A DNA stretch of 64,000 bases from Streptosporangium carneum. Lineage in GTDB: Bacteria; Actinomycetota; Actinomycetes; Streptosporangiales; Streptosporangiaceae. Shown here piece by piece: positions 52,463-62,052 of the stretch. Where the stretch lies: assembly GCF_027922005.1 (NCBI RefSeq), contig NZ_BSEV01000012.1:123440-187439 (forward strand), read 5' to 3'. The position numbers and the translations under genes are program-made. Each line of letters begins with the position of its first letter. The stretch's first letter is position 1. The notes under the pieces are model-generated. The model saw nothing but the letters and a program-made list of their open reading frames with translations. It searched no databases and had not been told where the DNA came from.

Positions 52463-53494
52463 ATGGCTCGAAGGTCAACCGTCCGTGATCCTCGGATCAC
52501 CGACGACCCTGAGCTGTCGGCATACCCGGGGGCGCCTCGCGACCCCGAGTTCGACCGCTCTCCGGCGCGAGGGCGGGGCGCGCCGTCCCGGGGTCGCTGG
52601 TCCGGCGGTGGCGGGCGTTGGCTCGTATGGGCAGGTCGCGCCATACTTTGGGCGCTAATAGTGGTCATCGTGGTGAACGGGGTCCGTGCACCTTTTGAGC
52701 GCTTCACTCAGCAGAACGCCACAGGTGGAGCGACCCCTGTTTCCCCGGACACCGAATTTCCCGTCAGCCGGGCGACGTCTTTCGCCAGCCAGTTCGCCGC
52801 GGTCTATCTGAATTTCGAGGCCGTCCGCTCCCAGGAAAGGGCGTCCAGGCTCGCCCCCTACCTGCCCGACGGCGCCGAGCCGCAGTTCGGCTGGGACGGG
52901 CTCGGCCGGATGGCCGCCGGAGCGGTGCAGCCGTACGGCTCCGAGATCATCGACAGGGAGAACGCCGTGGTGACGCTGGCCTTCCAGTCGGGAGACCGCC
53001 GTCAGCTGCTGTCCGTGCCGGTGTTCTACGACACCGAGACCGGCAGGTTCGTCGTCTCGGGGCGTCCGGGCATCCTGCCCGCGCCGACACCGGCCGACCT
53101 GCCCGCGGTGGCGGACGGGGAGCGGGACGACGCCGCGGAGACCGAGCTGCGCACCCCCCTGGCCGACTTCTTCAAGGCGTACGCCGCCGGAGACACCGTG
53201 TCCCTGCAGCGCTACGCGGCCGCCGGGGTCACGCTGGAGGGCTTCGGCGGCGCCTTCACCTTCGTGAACCTCAAGGACCTCGTCGTTCCCTCCGGTGGCG
53301 GCGCCACCCGCGAGGCGACCGCGACGGTCGTGTGGGGCGTGCCCTCGGGGGCGACCCCGTCCGCCGACTCCACCGCCTCGGACCCGGGCGAGATGAGCGG
53401 GAAGCTGGAGCAGGCATATCGCCTCACCGTCGTGAAACAGGGCGACAAGTGGTTCGTCAAGGACATCCGAGGCGCGAAACGGTCTGTGGGGTAA
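52463..53494 (+). CDS. TcpC-like conjugal transfer protein
   Basis: Protein of 343 aa. The N-terminal 50 residues are polar, with one transmembrane helix at about 53-75 (WLVWAGRAILWALIVVIVVN). Two outer NTF2-like domains follow (about 100-215 and 225-340), as in TcpC/VirB8-type core subunits of Gram-positive transfer systems; the end LTVVKQGDKWFVKDIRG is typical. It opens the transfer operon and probably anchors the channel in the membrane. The ATG is preceded by GGAGG-like AGCGGAGG. Confidence 0.82.
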   Translation: MARRSTVRDPRITDDPELSAYPGAPRDPEFDRSPARGRGAPSRGRWSGGGGRWLVWAGRAILWALIVVIVVNGVRAPFERFTQQNATGGATPVSPDTEFPVSRATSFASQFAAVYLNFEAVRSQERASRLAPYLPDGAEPQFGWDGLGRMAAGAVQPYGSEIIDRENAVVTLAFQSGDRRQLLSVPVFYDTETGRFVVSGRPGILPAPTPADLPAVADGERDDAAETELRTPLADFFKAYAAGDTVSLQRYAAAGVTLEGFGGAFTFVNLKDLVVPSGGGATREATATVVWGVPSGATPSADSTASDPGEMSGKLEQAYRLTVVKQGDKWFVKDIRGAKRSVG

Positions 53495-53628
53495 CACATG
53501 ATCGAATGGTGCCGGTCCACAGTGAGCAGACCCCCCCTGATCGGCGAGTCGGCGGTGAGCGGGTTCCCATATGCGTGTCATGAGCCCGCGACTCCCCGGG
53601 CCGTGATCACAAGCACGGAGGACGAGAA

Positions 53629-53919
53629 GTGATCCTGAAGACCATCCTGCTGAACGCGATGGACCTCGCTCAGCCAACGGCGCCTCCGAAGGGCGTGGAC
53701 ACCCAGGGCCTGGCCAACTTCCTCCGAAGCTTCTTCGCCCCGCTCTTCCTCGTCATCGTGTCCGTCGTGGCGCTCTTCTTCCTCTTCACCCGTGAGATCA
53801 CCAGGTTCGTCCAGTTCATCATCCTCGCGATCGCCATCGGAGTGATCTTCTACGTGCCCAACATCATCGAGGTGACCGCGAAGGCGATCGCGGGGGCGCT
53901 GGGGATCTCGGGGGGTTGA
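53629..53919 (+). CDS. Small two-helix membrane protein, VirB2/TrbC-like
   Basis: Protein of 96 aa. Residues 1-32 are a short polar part with PTAPPKGVDTQGL; two helices lie at about 33-52 (FFAPLFLVIVSVVALFFLFT) and 58-80. Size and topology fit pilin-like VirB2/TrbC or TcpD-type components. The GTG at 53629 is preceded by GGAGGACGAG. The gene order after TcpC and before TcpE supports a structural role in the channel. Confidence 0.68.
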   Translation: MILKTILLNAMDLAQPTAPPKGVDTQGLANFLRSFFAPLFLVIVSVVALFFLFTREITRFVQFIILAIAIGVIFYVPNIIEVTAKAIAGALGISGG

Positions 53920-53966
53920 GACCGCGCGTAAGCGGTCAAACAACGAGTGGCGGAGAGGAGGAGCGT

Positions 53967-56900
53967 GTGGATCTACCCACGTATACCAATATCTGGCGGA
54001 TCGAAAAGCGGCTCTACAAGCTGTACGACCTACGGCTGCCGACGCCGCTTCCGATCGTCTGGATCGGTGTGTTCGTGGGTGTGGTGGCCCCCTGGTCACT
54101 GCTGCTCGCGCTGCTCGGCCTGCCTTTCGACGCACCCTGGCACGTGGTCTACCTCGTGCCGCCCGGGGTCGTCACCTGGCTGTCGACCAGGCCGGTGATC
54201 GAGAGCAAGAGACTCACCGAGCTGCTCCAGTCGCAGGTCCGCTACGTCGGGGAGCCGCGCACCTGGTGCCGGATGGCTCCGACCACGGAGCCCGCGGAGA
54301 TCACCCTGACCGGCAGGGTCTGGCGCGCGGCGCCCCAGAAGGCCGAGGTCCGTGGCAGGGCCGCGCGCAAGGCAAGGCAGGCCCAGGCGAAGCGCGCCGC
54401 GACCCCGGCCCGCGAGGTGCGGCCCGTCGTCGCCGCCGCGGCTGCCGCGGCCACGGCGGCGGCCACGAATCCGGCTCCGGTCGTGCGTGAGCGCGCAGCA
54501 AGGGGCACGGCTCCTGTCCCGCGCAGGGGCGCCGCCCCGGCCCTCGGGCACGCCGCCCCCGCCGACACGTCCAGGGAACCCGCCGAGACGTCCAGGGAAA
54601 CGGCTTCCTCCAGGCCCTCCGGGCGGCCCGCCACGACCCCGGTCGAGCGGGTCTTCGCTCCGCCTCCTCGCTCCTTCCCCGTAGAGGTCAAGGTCCAGGG
54701 CGATCGGACGCCCACCGCGTCGGCTCCCCAGGCCCCGGAGACTTCCGTCTCGTCCGCCGCCCAGGCCCCCGCCGCGCCGTCTTCCCGAACCCCCCAGGCG
54801 CAGGCCGCCCGGGTTTCGCAGACCGAGGCCTCCCAGGCTCCCGCCGCACCGTCGGCTCCCGGCGCACCGGTCGTCAGGGCTCCGCGGACCCCCGTCGCTC
54901 CTGTGGATTCCACCGCGTCCCCGGTTTCCTCCTCCACGGCCGCCTCCTCCACGGCCGCGGCCTCCGCGACCCCTGAGGCCCCGATCGGAGCCGAGGCGTT
55001 GCGGCGGCTGCGCAGGCTCGCCGCCTCGGCCGAGGCCGAGCGAACCGCCTCGTCCCAGGCCCAGCGGCCCGAACGCTCGGAGGAGTCCCAGCGCCCCGAG
55101 GAGTCCCAGGGGCCGGAGCGCTCCGGGGAGTTCCAGCGCTCCGAACGGTCTGACGGGCCCCGGCAAGCCGCGGTCGAGCGGGGCGAGCCTGTCGAGCGCT
55201 CCAAGCGGCCCGCACCGGTCGAGCGCCCTGTTCGGGGCGAGCGCCCGCCGCTCGTCGAGGCGAGGTCCGCTGCCGAGGCGAAGCCCACGGCTGAGGCGAA
55301 GCCCATGGTCGAGGCGAAGCCCGATGCAGAGGTGAGATCCGCTCCCGGGGCGAAGGCTGTTCCCGAGGCGAAGACCGTTCCCGAGGTGAAGGCCGTTCCC
55401 GAGGTGAAGGCCGTTCCTGAGGCGGGGATCGACGCCGGGCGCGCCGAGCCCGTCGGCCCCGAGGCCGCGCCCGCCGAGCGGCCTTCCGCGACGCCGGGCT
55501 TCGTCGGCCCCTCCCCGGTCGGGCGACGTGTCACGGAGACCACGACCAAGGGGGGCGACGTCCCGCGGAGGGACACCTCCGCGCGGGAGACGCCGGGCAA
55601 GGGCGTGCCGGTCAGGGGTGTGCCCCGCGAGACGCCCGGCAAGGGCGCGCAGGTCGGGAGTGGGCCTCGCCAGACGCCCGGCAGGGACGTGCCGGTGCGG
55701 AGCGTGCCCCGTGAGGTGCCGATGTGGAACGTCTCCCGTGAGACGCCGGTCGGCGACGCGCCCCGCGAGACGCCCGGCAAGAAGGACGTGCCGCGTGAGG
55801 GCGCGCCGTTGAGGAGCGGTCCGTCGGGAACCCCTCAGGGCAGGGCGGACGAGAGCGCGCTGGCCCAGCACCGCAAGGGGCAGCCGGCCCCCGCCGAGCA
55901 GGTCGCCGACAGGCAGCGGGCCCGCTCGCAGGAGCGGCAGACGGGGACGCCGGGAGGCGTCTCGATCAGGGCGGTCCCCTCGGGACCCGTCACCGGCTCC
56001 GACCCGGTGACGCCCGCGGTTCCCGTGCCGAGGCCCGGCCATCCGGAGACCCGGGTCCGCAGGGTCGAGTCGGTCGTCGGCAGGGACTCGGCCGGCGGCT
56101 GGCGGCGGCTGGCACAGGTGGTCATCGGGCCCGGGGGCGGAAGCCGTACGGACGGCTCCGAGATCGACGAGGCGCGGGCCAGGGCGGCGTTCACCGGCAG
56201 CCGCAGGGTGGTCGTGCTCGGGTGCACCGGCGGCGCGGGGCAGACCACGACCGCGCTCATGCTCGGCCACACCCTCGCCCGTCACCGCGAGGACCGGGTG
56301 CTCGCCGTCGACGCGAACACCGGCGCGAACGCCCTGTCCGGCCGGGTCCAGGCCGAGTCGCCCGAGACGCTGACCTCCCTGCTGGCCGGGCTCGACAACG
56401 TCAACGGCTATCTCGGCATGCGCACCTACACCAGCCGCTGCGCCTCGGGCCTGGAGGTTCTCGCCGGTGACGCCGACTCCGGCGCCGAGCAGCGGCTCTC
56501 CGACCGCACGCTCTTCTCCGACCGGCGGCTCGGCCAGACCATGGACGTCCTCGACCGCCACTACAAGCTGATCGTCGTCGACCCGGCCGCGGCGCTGGCG
56601 GCGCGGGTGCTTCCCTACGCCGACCAGCTCGTCCTGGTCGTCCCCGCGAGCGAGGACGGGCCCGACGCGGTCGCCATGACCTACGAGTGGCTTGACGGGC
56701 ACGGCTGCGCCGACCTCCGCAGGCGCGCGATCATGGTCGTCAACGGGGTGAGCCGCCGCAGCATGGGCGACGTGGAACAGGCGGAGGCCGTCGCCAGGGG
56801 CCGGTGCAGGGCGATCGTGCGGGTGCCCTGGGAGGACGAGCTCGCTCCCGGAAGGTCGGAGCGGGTGGAGCCGTCCCACCTGCGCGCGCCGGGCCGCCGG

Positions 56901-56987
56901 GCGTATCTCGCGCTGGCAGGGGTCGTGGTCGCGGGTTTCGGAGCGGCGCAGGCGGTTCGACCGAGCGAGGAGGAAGTGGCCCAGTGA
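53967..56987 (+). CDS. TcpE-like membrane domain fused to a MinD/ParA-type P-loop ATPase
   Basis: Protein of 1006 aa with three parts. (1) About 1-115 is a TcpE-like unit (TYTNIWRIEKRLYKLYDLRL, two membrane helices at about 30-70). (2) About 115-730 is an Ala/Pro/Glu/Arg-rich low-complexity linker with several repeat types (EAKP, VPEVKA, ETPGKG, RETP). (3) About 735-1005 is a SIMIBI ATPase domain with a deviant Walker A GCTGGAGQTTTALML (Gln where Lys is usual), VDANTGANAL, and the Walker B-like LIVVDPAAALAA. It ends in a hydrophobic segment. The GTG at 53967 after GGAGAGGAGGAG is chosen. It is probably a membrane-tethered motor or assembly factor of the transfer machine. Confidence 0.75.
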   Translation: MDLPTYTNIWRIEKRLYKLYDLRLPTPLPIVWIGVFVGVVAPWSLLLALLGLPFDAPWHVVYLVPPGVVTWLSTRPVIESKRLTELLQSQVRYVGEPRTWCRMAPTTEPAEITLTGRVWRAAPQKAEVRGRAARKARQAQAKRAATPAREVRPVVAAAAAAATAAATNPAPVVRERAARGTAPVPRRGAAPALGHAAPADTSREPAETSRETASSRPSGRPATTPVERVFAPPPRSFPVEVKVQGDRTPTASAPQAPETSVSSAAQAPAAPSSRTPQAQAARVSQTEASQAPAAPSAPGAPVVRAPRTPVAPVDSTASPVSSSTAASSTAAASATPEAPIGAEALRRLRRLAASAEAERTASSQAQRPERSEESQRPEESQGPERSGEFQRSERSDGPRQAAVERGEPVERSKRPAPVERPVRGERPPLVEARSAAEAKPTAEAKPMVEAKPDAEVRSAPGAKAVPEAKTVPEVKAVPEVKAVPEAGIDAGRAEPVGPEAAPAERPSATPGFVGPSPVGRRVTETTTKGGDVPRRDTSARETPGKGVPVRGVPRETPGKGAQVGSGPRQTPGRDVPVRSVPREVPMWNVSRETPVGDAPRETPGKKDVPREGAPLRSGPSGTPQGRADESALAQHRKGQPAPAEQVADRQRARSQERQTGTPGGVSIRAVPSGPVTGSDPVTPAVPVPRPGHPETRVRRVESVVGRDSAGGWRRLAQVVIGPGGGSRTDGSEIDEARARAAFTGSRRVVVLGCTGGAGQTTTALMLGHTLARHREDRVLAVDANTGANALSGRVQAESPETLTSLLAGLDNVNGYLGMRTYTSRCASGLEVLAGDADSGAEQRLSDRTLFSDRRLGQTMDVLDRHYKLIVVDPAAALAARVLPYADQLVLVVPASEDGPDAVAMTYEWLDGHGCADLRRRAIMVVNGVSRRSMGDVEQAEAVARGRCRAIVRVPWEDELAPGRSERVEPSHLRAPGRRAYLALAGVVVAGFGAAQAVRPSEEEVAQ

Positions 56988-57122
56988 TCCCCCGGGCGCG
57001 AGGAGAAGTGGTGAACGGGCGTAACGAGGTGTCCAGGTGAACGGATGCGGCGAGGGGGCCCCCGGCCCCGGAGCGTCTGCCGTGCGTCCGCGGAAGGCCG
57101 CAGGTCGGGCGAAGGAGGTCGT

Positions 57123-59615
57123 GTGAGCCGCCCGTCGCGGGCACGCAACCGCCTCGCCGTCCGATACTTCGACGACCGGATCCTGCTGACCGACTCGTCG
57201 GTCTGGGCCTATTTCCGGCTGCCGACCGTGAGTTACGAGTTCGTCACCCCGGAGGAGCGGGAGGCGCTGGCCACCAACGTCACGATCGCGCTGGCGGCGA
57301 TCAGGATGCCGGACGCCGAGGTGCACCTGCGGGTCGCGCATCGCACCTATCCCGCGGCCGAGTGGGCGATGGCCCTGAACGCCACCTCCGACGAGGGCCC
57401 CGGCTGGCGCGACTACCTGGAGGAGATGTACCGGCACGTCTGGGCGAAGGACTTCTGGACCAAGGAGGTCTACCTCGGCGTACGGCTCGGCGCGCGCGGC
57501 AGGCAGCTGGGCAACGGGGTGCTCTCCCAGCTGTTCGGCTTCTACCAGCGCAGTGAGAAGGCCCTTGGCATCGAGGACGACCACGTCCCCCGGGCCGAGA
57601 TCGCCAAATGGAGCGAGCAGGCGGAGCGTCTGGGCCGGGCCCTGTCGTCGAGCGCCCTGTACGCCAGGCACGCGACCTCGACCGAGATCGCGTGGCTGTT
57701 CCAGCACGCCGCGACCGGTTCCCTCGGCGATCCCCCCGCCTCGGCCAGCCCGAAGCGGACGTGGGGAAGGGGTGAGATCGAGGCCCTGGTCGAGGGGCAG
57801 ATCCACAACGGCAGGTCGCTGCTGCGGGTCGAGCAGCCCGACGGCGACTCCTACGTCGCGCACCTGTCCTTCGCCCGCTTCCCCGACCTGATGCCCTTCC
57901 CCGACGGCGAGCCGTGGATGCACTTCGCCGACCAGCTGCCCTTCCCCGTGGAGATCAGCTCCAGAATGCGGCTGATCTCGCCGATCAAGGCCAGCAAGGA
58001 CGTCGCGCGCAAGCTCGCCCACGCCCGTGACATGGACATCCACATCCGCGAGGCCGGGGCGGAGGCGCCGCTGGCGCTGGCCGAGCAGATTGACGCGGCC
58101 CGGATGCTGGAGCACGGCATCACCAAGGAGCGACTGCCCTTCGTGTACGGCTGGCACCGCCTGATCGTGTCCGCCCCGACGGAGGAGATCTGCGTCCAGC
58201 GGGTCGAGGCGGTCGTGGAGCACTACCGCGACATGGGCATCGACATCGTCAACTCGACCGGCGACCAGTTCTCGCTGTTCTGCGAGGCGCTTCCCGGCGA
58301 GAAGGTCCGGGTCAACGCCTACGCCCAGCGGCAGCCGCTGCGCACCATCGCGGGCGGCATGGCGACCGCGACCGTCGACCTGGGCGACCGGGTCGACGAG
58401 GGCAACGCGGGCTGGATGGGGCCGTACGTCGGGGAGACCCTGGGCAGGGCCCGCAGCATCGTGCACTTCGACCCGTTGGTCGCGGCCACCCGCAACCGCC
58501 CCACGGCCATCGCGATCACCGGCGAGCCCGGCGGCGGCAAGACGACCCTGGCGCTGCTGATGATCTACCAGATGGCGTTGCGCGGCGTGACGATCGCCGT
58601 CATCGACCCGAAGGGCGACGCCGAGTCCCTGGTCCAGCTGCTGCAGGGGCGGGGCAGGAAGGCGCGGACCATCCCGCTCGGCTCGGCCGCGCCCGGCCTG
58701 CTCGACCCGTTCTCCTTCGGGGAGGACATCGCGGCCAAGAAGACGATGGCCAGCGAGACCCTGCGCCTGCTGCTTCCCCGCATGTCCGAGGAGCGCGAGT
58801 CGGCGATGATCCAGGCGGTCGCGGCGGTCTCCAACGGGCCCGACCCCTCCCTGGGCAAGGTCGTCGAGCACCTCGAGCAGACCGAGGACGCCGCCTCGAA
58901 GAACCTGGGCGCCGTGCTCCGCTCGATGTCGGAGATGCACCTCGCGCGGCTGTGCTTCGACCCCTCGGGCGGCGACCAGATCGACACCGAGGGCTGGACC
59001 ACGGTCTTCACCCTGGGAGGCCTGACCCTCCCCGACGCCTCGACGGGCCGCGACGACTACTCCTACGAGCAGCGCCTGTCGGTGGCGCTGCTCTATCTGG
59101 TCGCGCAGTTCGCCAGGGGCCTGATGAACGGCCTCGACAGGCGGACGCCCAAGGCGATCTTCCTGGACGAGGCGTGGGCCATCACCTCGACGCCTGAGGG
59201 CGCCAAGCTGGTGCCCGAGGTCAGCCGGATGGGGCGTTCGCGCAACACCGCGCTGGTGCTGGTCTCGCAGAACGCGGGCGACCTGCTGAACGAACAGGTG
59301 ACCAACTGCCTGTCCTCGGTGTTCGCCTTCAGGTCCACCGAACGGGTGGAGGTGGACCACGTGATGGCGCTGCTCGGGGTCGAACCCTCTGAGGAGCACA
59401 AGGCGGTGCTGCGCTCGCTGGGCAACGGCGAGTGCGTGTTTCGGGATCTGGACGGTCGCGCGGGCCGGATAGGGGTGGACCTCATCTCCGATGAGCTGCT
59501 CCGCTGGCTCGACACGAATCCGACCCACGACAAACCCGATGAGAACGTGCATGATCTTTCTGGGGGCGACAGAGTCAGTAGGTCTGGGGCTGCGGCGCTG
59601 GAGGTACGGTCATGA
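57123..59615 (+). CDS. VirB4-like transfer ATPase
   Basis: Protein of 830 aa. The N-terminal half (about 1-440) is a VirB4/TcpF-type domain. The C-terminal AAA+-like ATPase (about 455-800) has Walker A ITGEPGGGKTTLALLM, VIDPKGDAESLVQLLQG, Walker B AIFLDEAWAITSTPEG, and the sensor-like LVSQNAGDLLNEQ. It powers channel assembly or substrate transfer. The GTG at 57123 is supported by GAAGGAGG; an upstream open frame from 57045 is weaker. The stop overlaps the next ATG (ATGA). Confidence 0.88.
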   Translation: MSRPSRARNRLAVRYFDDRILLTDSSVWAYFRLPTVSYEFVTPEEREALATNVTIALAAIRMPDAEVHLRVAHRTYPAAEWAMALNATSDEGPGWRDYLEEMYRHVWAKDFWTKEVYLGVRLGARGRQLGNGVLSQLFGFYQRSEKALGIEDDHVPRAEIAKWSEQAERLGRALSSSALYARHATSTEIAWLFQHAATGSLGDPPASASPKRTWGRGEIEALVEGQIHNGRSLLRVEQPDGDSYVAHLSFARFPDLMPFPDGEPWMHFADQLPFPVEISSRMRLISPIKASKDVARKLAHARDMDIHIREAGAEAPLALAEQIDAARMLEHGITKERLPFVYGWHRLIVSAPTEEICVQRVEAVVEHYRDMGIDIVNSTGDQFSLFCEALPGEKVRVNAYAQRQPLRTIAGGMATATVDLGDRVDEGNAGWMGPYVGETLGRARSIVHFDPLVAATRNRPTAIAITGEPGGGKTTLALLMIYQMALRGVTIAVIDPKGDAESLVQLLQGRGRKARTIPLGSAAPGLLDPFSFGEDIAAKKTMASETLRLLLPRMSEERESAMIQAVAAVSNGPDPSLGKVVEHLEQTEDAASKNLGAVLRSMSEMHLARLCFDPSGGDQIDTEGWTTVFTLGGLTLPDASTGRDDYSYEQRLSVALLYLVAQFARGLMNGLDRRTPKAIFLDEAWAITSTPEGAKLVPEVSRMGRSRNTALVLVSQNAGDLLNEQVTNCLSSVFAFRSTERVEVDHVMALLGVEPSEEHKAVLRSLGNGECVFRDLDGRAGRIGVDLISDELLRWLDTNPTHDKPDENVHDLSGGDRVSRSGAAALEVRS

Positions 59616-62050
59616 AAGGCTCCCTGAAGGGGCGCGAGCACTCCCGCAAGAGACGACTACGCAGGCGGATCGCCATCGCGTTGATGGCGATGGCCGCCTT
59701 CCTCGCACTGCCGCTGCTGCTGCCGACGGGCCCGTCGGCCACCGCGGCCGCCGCCATCTGCGACCTCTCCCCGGACCTGGCCCCCGAGATCGTCGGGTCG
59801 GGCGTGGACGGTCTGCTCAAACCGCCGCCCCCGGACGCGGCGGCGGGAGTCCCCGCCGCCGTGCCGTCTCCCGCGCCGACCGCGGGCGCGCAGGCCGCCG
59901 CCCCACAGGACAACTACTCCAGATACGGCACCAGCGGGCTGTTCTGGCACACCCACCAGCTCGGCTGTGACGACGTCGCCGCGGTCATGGGCAACATGAC
60001 CGCGAACACGGTCTTCTCCTGGGCCAAGGCGCTCGACCGGCTGACCATCACGACCTACCAGGCGGCGGCCACCGAGGGCCCCCTTGAGTCGATCAAGAAC
60101 GTCGTCGACGACATGGTCAAGAGCCTGGCCGACGCGATGTACTGGCCGTACCTCCGGCCGGTCGTCATCCTCGGCGCCATCTGGATCGCCTGGTACGGCC
60201 TGATCCGCAAGCGCGCGACCACGACCGCCGAGGGCATCATCTGGATGGTCCTCGCGGTCACCGTCGCCGTGTGGTTCTTCAGCCGCCCCGGCGACTTCAC
60301 CGGCATCGGCAAGACCGTCACCGACAAGACCGGTGAGATCGTCAACTCCGCCTTCTCCGGCCTGCCGAACGCGGGCGGAGCCTCCTGCCTTCCTGCCAAG
60401 GGTGACGCCAATCCCCAGGCGAAGCCCGGTGGTTACGGCCAGACCGGCGTCCCGGGAGTCGACCAGAACGCCGAGGCGCTCTGGTCGACCCTGGTCTGCA
60501 AGCCGTGGCTGATGGGTGAGTTCGGCACCGCCGACCCCAAGGCGCCGGTGGTGCGGGACTTCGGTGCGAAGCTGCTGGACATCCAGGCGTTGGACGCGGC
60601 CGAGATGAAGGCGTCCCAGACCCCCAACACGAATGCCCATCAGGCACGGTACGAGGAGGATGTCGCCAACAGGCTGGAGAACACGCCCATTTTCTTCCTC
60701 CTCCAGGGAAAGGATTGGACGAGCAGGCTCGGCATCGCGATCGGCGCGCTGGTCGCGGCGATGGTCGCGGGACTGCTGATCTTCCTGGTCGCGGTGTCGC
60801 TGCTGGTTCTCAAGATCGGCTTCCTGCTGCTGCTGATCCTCGCTCCGATCTTCCTCCTGCTCGGAGTCCATCCGGGATCGGGGCGGATCATCGCGATGCG
60901 CTGGGTCGAGATGCTGGTCGGCACACTCCTCAGACAGGCGGTGCTCGCCCTGGTCCTGAGCGTCCTGGTGTACGGCTACGCGCTGATCATCTCCACGGCG
61001 CTGCCGTGGGGCATGCAGGTCATGTTCATGGCTCTGATGACGATCGCGGTGTTCTTCTACCGGCGGCCGTTCCAGCACCTGTTCTCCTCCATGGACGGAC
61101 ACACCCTCACCACCCGCATGCTGGGTGAGGCGACCTCCGCGCCGACGCTGCAGCGCGCGGCCGGGGCGCTGCCGCCGGTCGCGGCGGCCAGGGTCGGCCG
61201 CTGGGGCATGCGCAAGGCCGAGCCCGTGCTGCAGGCGGCCGCGCTCGCGGGCGGAGCCTCGGTCGCGACGGCCGCGGCCGCGGTGGCCCAGGGCAGGGTG
61301 CGCGGCGAGGAGGGCGCACAGGCGACGGGCACGCCCTCGGGCACCAGGGTCCCGGTCGGCACGCAGCCCGCGCCGCTGGACACCGACGCCCAGACCGGCA
61401 CCCGGCGCAAGGGCACGGGCCGCCCCGTCACCGCGGCGCGCACCGGCGCGGCCCCGCCGCTCAACCTGTCCGGCGGCGGTACGGCGGGCGGCGCGTCCCC
61501 GACCAGGTCCGGCGGTTCCGTGCGGAGCGGCGCGGGCGCCTCAAGCGGTTCAGGCGGTTCAGGCGGTTCAGGCGGCGCGGGCGGCGGCTGGTTCGGCGGC
61601 GCCTCAGGAGGCTGGGCCCCGCAGCGAGGCTCGGGGTCGGCGGGCGGATCCTCCCCGTCGTCCTCCGGCAGGTCCTCAGGAGGCGGCGGCAGGTCCTCCG
61701 GCGGCGGCGGTTCCTCCGCGCCCTCGTCCTCCGGCAGGTCCTCCGGCGGGGGCGGTCGCTCCGGCGGCGGCCTTTTCGGAGGCGGCGGCGGTGGCGGCGG
61801 TTCCCGGCGATCCGAGTCCGGCTCGCGCGGCTCGGGGAACGGTTCGGGCAACGGCGGCGGCTCCCGGGGCTCGTCGAGGTCGGGCAGCAGCATCTTCGGA
61901 TCGTCCGGATCCTCGAGGGACGACGCGGGGCGCGGCAGGTCCTCGGACGCGCCGCCGCTGTGGTTGCCCGGCAGGCCGGAGCGTGACAGGCAGGCAGACG
62001 AGGCGGCGGCGCCGTTCTGGCTCCGCGCCTCGAATCCCGATAAGGACTGA
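59612..62050 (+). CDS. VirB6/TrbL-like polytopic channel protein with Gly/Ser-rich tail
   Basis: Protein of 812 aa. A signal-like N-terminal helix (about 22-46) precedes an outer region to about 180, helices at about 186-205 and 209-228, an outer loop with Cys (ASCLPAKG and LVCKPWL), and a tight group of helices at about 375-485. A cytoplasmic C-terminus of about 325 residues changes from Ala-rich to almost pure Gly/Ser (about 625-775). Topology fits the VirB6/TrbL inner-membrane channel. The tail is poorly conserved in such proteins. Gene overlap of 4 bp with the VirB4-like gene. Confidence 0.78.
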   Translation: MKGSLKGREHSRKRRLRRRIAIALMAMAAFLALPLLLPTGPSATAAAAICDLSPDLAPEIVGSGVDGLLKPPPPDAAAGVPAAVPSPAPTAGAQAAAPQDNYSRYGTSGLFWHTHQLGCDDVAAVMGNMTANTVFSWAKALDRLTITTYQAAATEGPLESIKNVVDDMVKSLADAMYWPYLRPVVILGAIWIAWYGLIRKRATTTAEGIIWMVLAVTVAVWFFSRPGDFTGIGKTVTDKTGEIVNSAFSGLPNAGGASCLPAKGDANPQAKPGGYGQTGVPGVDQNAEALWSTLVCKPWLMGEFGTADPKAPVVRDFGAKLLDIQALDAAEMKASQTPNTNAHQARYEEDVANRLENTPIFFLLQGKDWTSRLGIAIGALVAAMVAGLLIFLVAVSLLVLKIGFLLLLILAPIFLLLGVHPGSGRIIAMRWVEMLVGTLLRQAVLALVLSVLVYGYALIISTALPWGMQVMFMALMTIAVFFYRRPFQHLFSSMDGHTLTTRMLGEATSAPTLQRAAGALPPVAAARVGRWGMRKAEPVLQAAALAGGASVATAAAAVAQGRVRGEEGAQATGTPSGTRVPVGTQPAPLDTDAQTGTRRKGTGRPVTAARTGAAPPLNLSGGGTAGGASPTRSGGSVRSGAGASSGSGGSGGSGGAGGGWFGGASGGWAPQRGSGSAGGSSPSSSGRSSGGGGRSSGGGGSSAPSSSGRSSGGGGRSGGGLFGGGGGGGGSRRSESGSRGSGNGSGNGGGSRGSSRSGSSIFGSSGSSRDDAGRGRSSDAPPLWLPGRPERDRQADEAAAPFWLRASNPDKD

Positions 62051-62052
62051 GG

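Noticed and set aside
54096-59552. 1818-codon open frame on the minus strand
   Set aside because: It lies opposite two well-supported transfer genes. Its translation is low complexity and driven by high GC at the third codon position of the sense genes.
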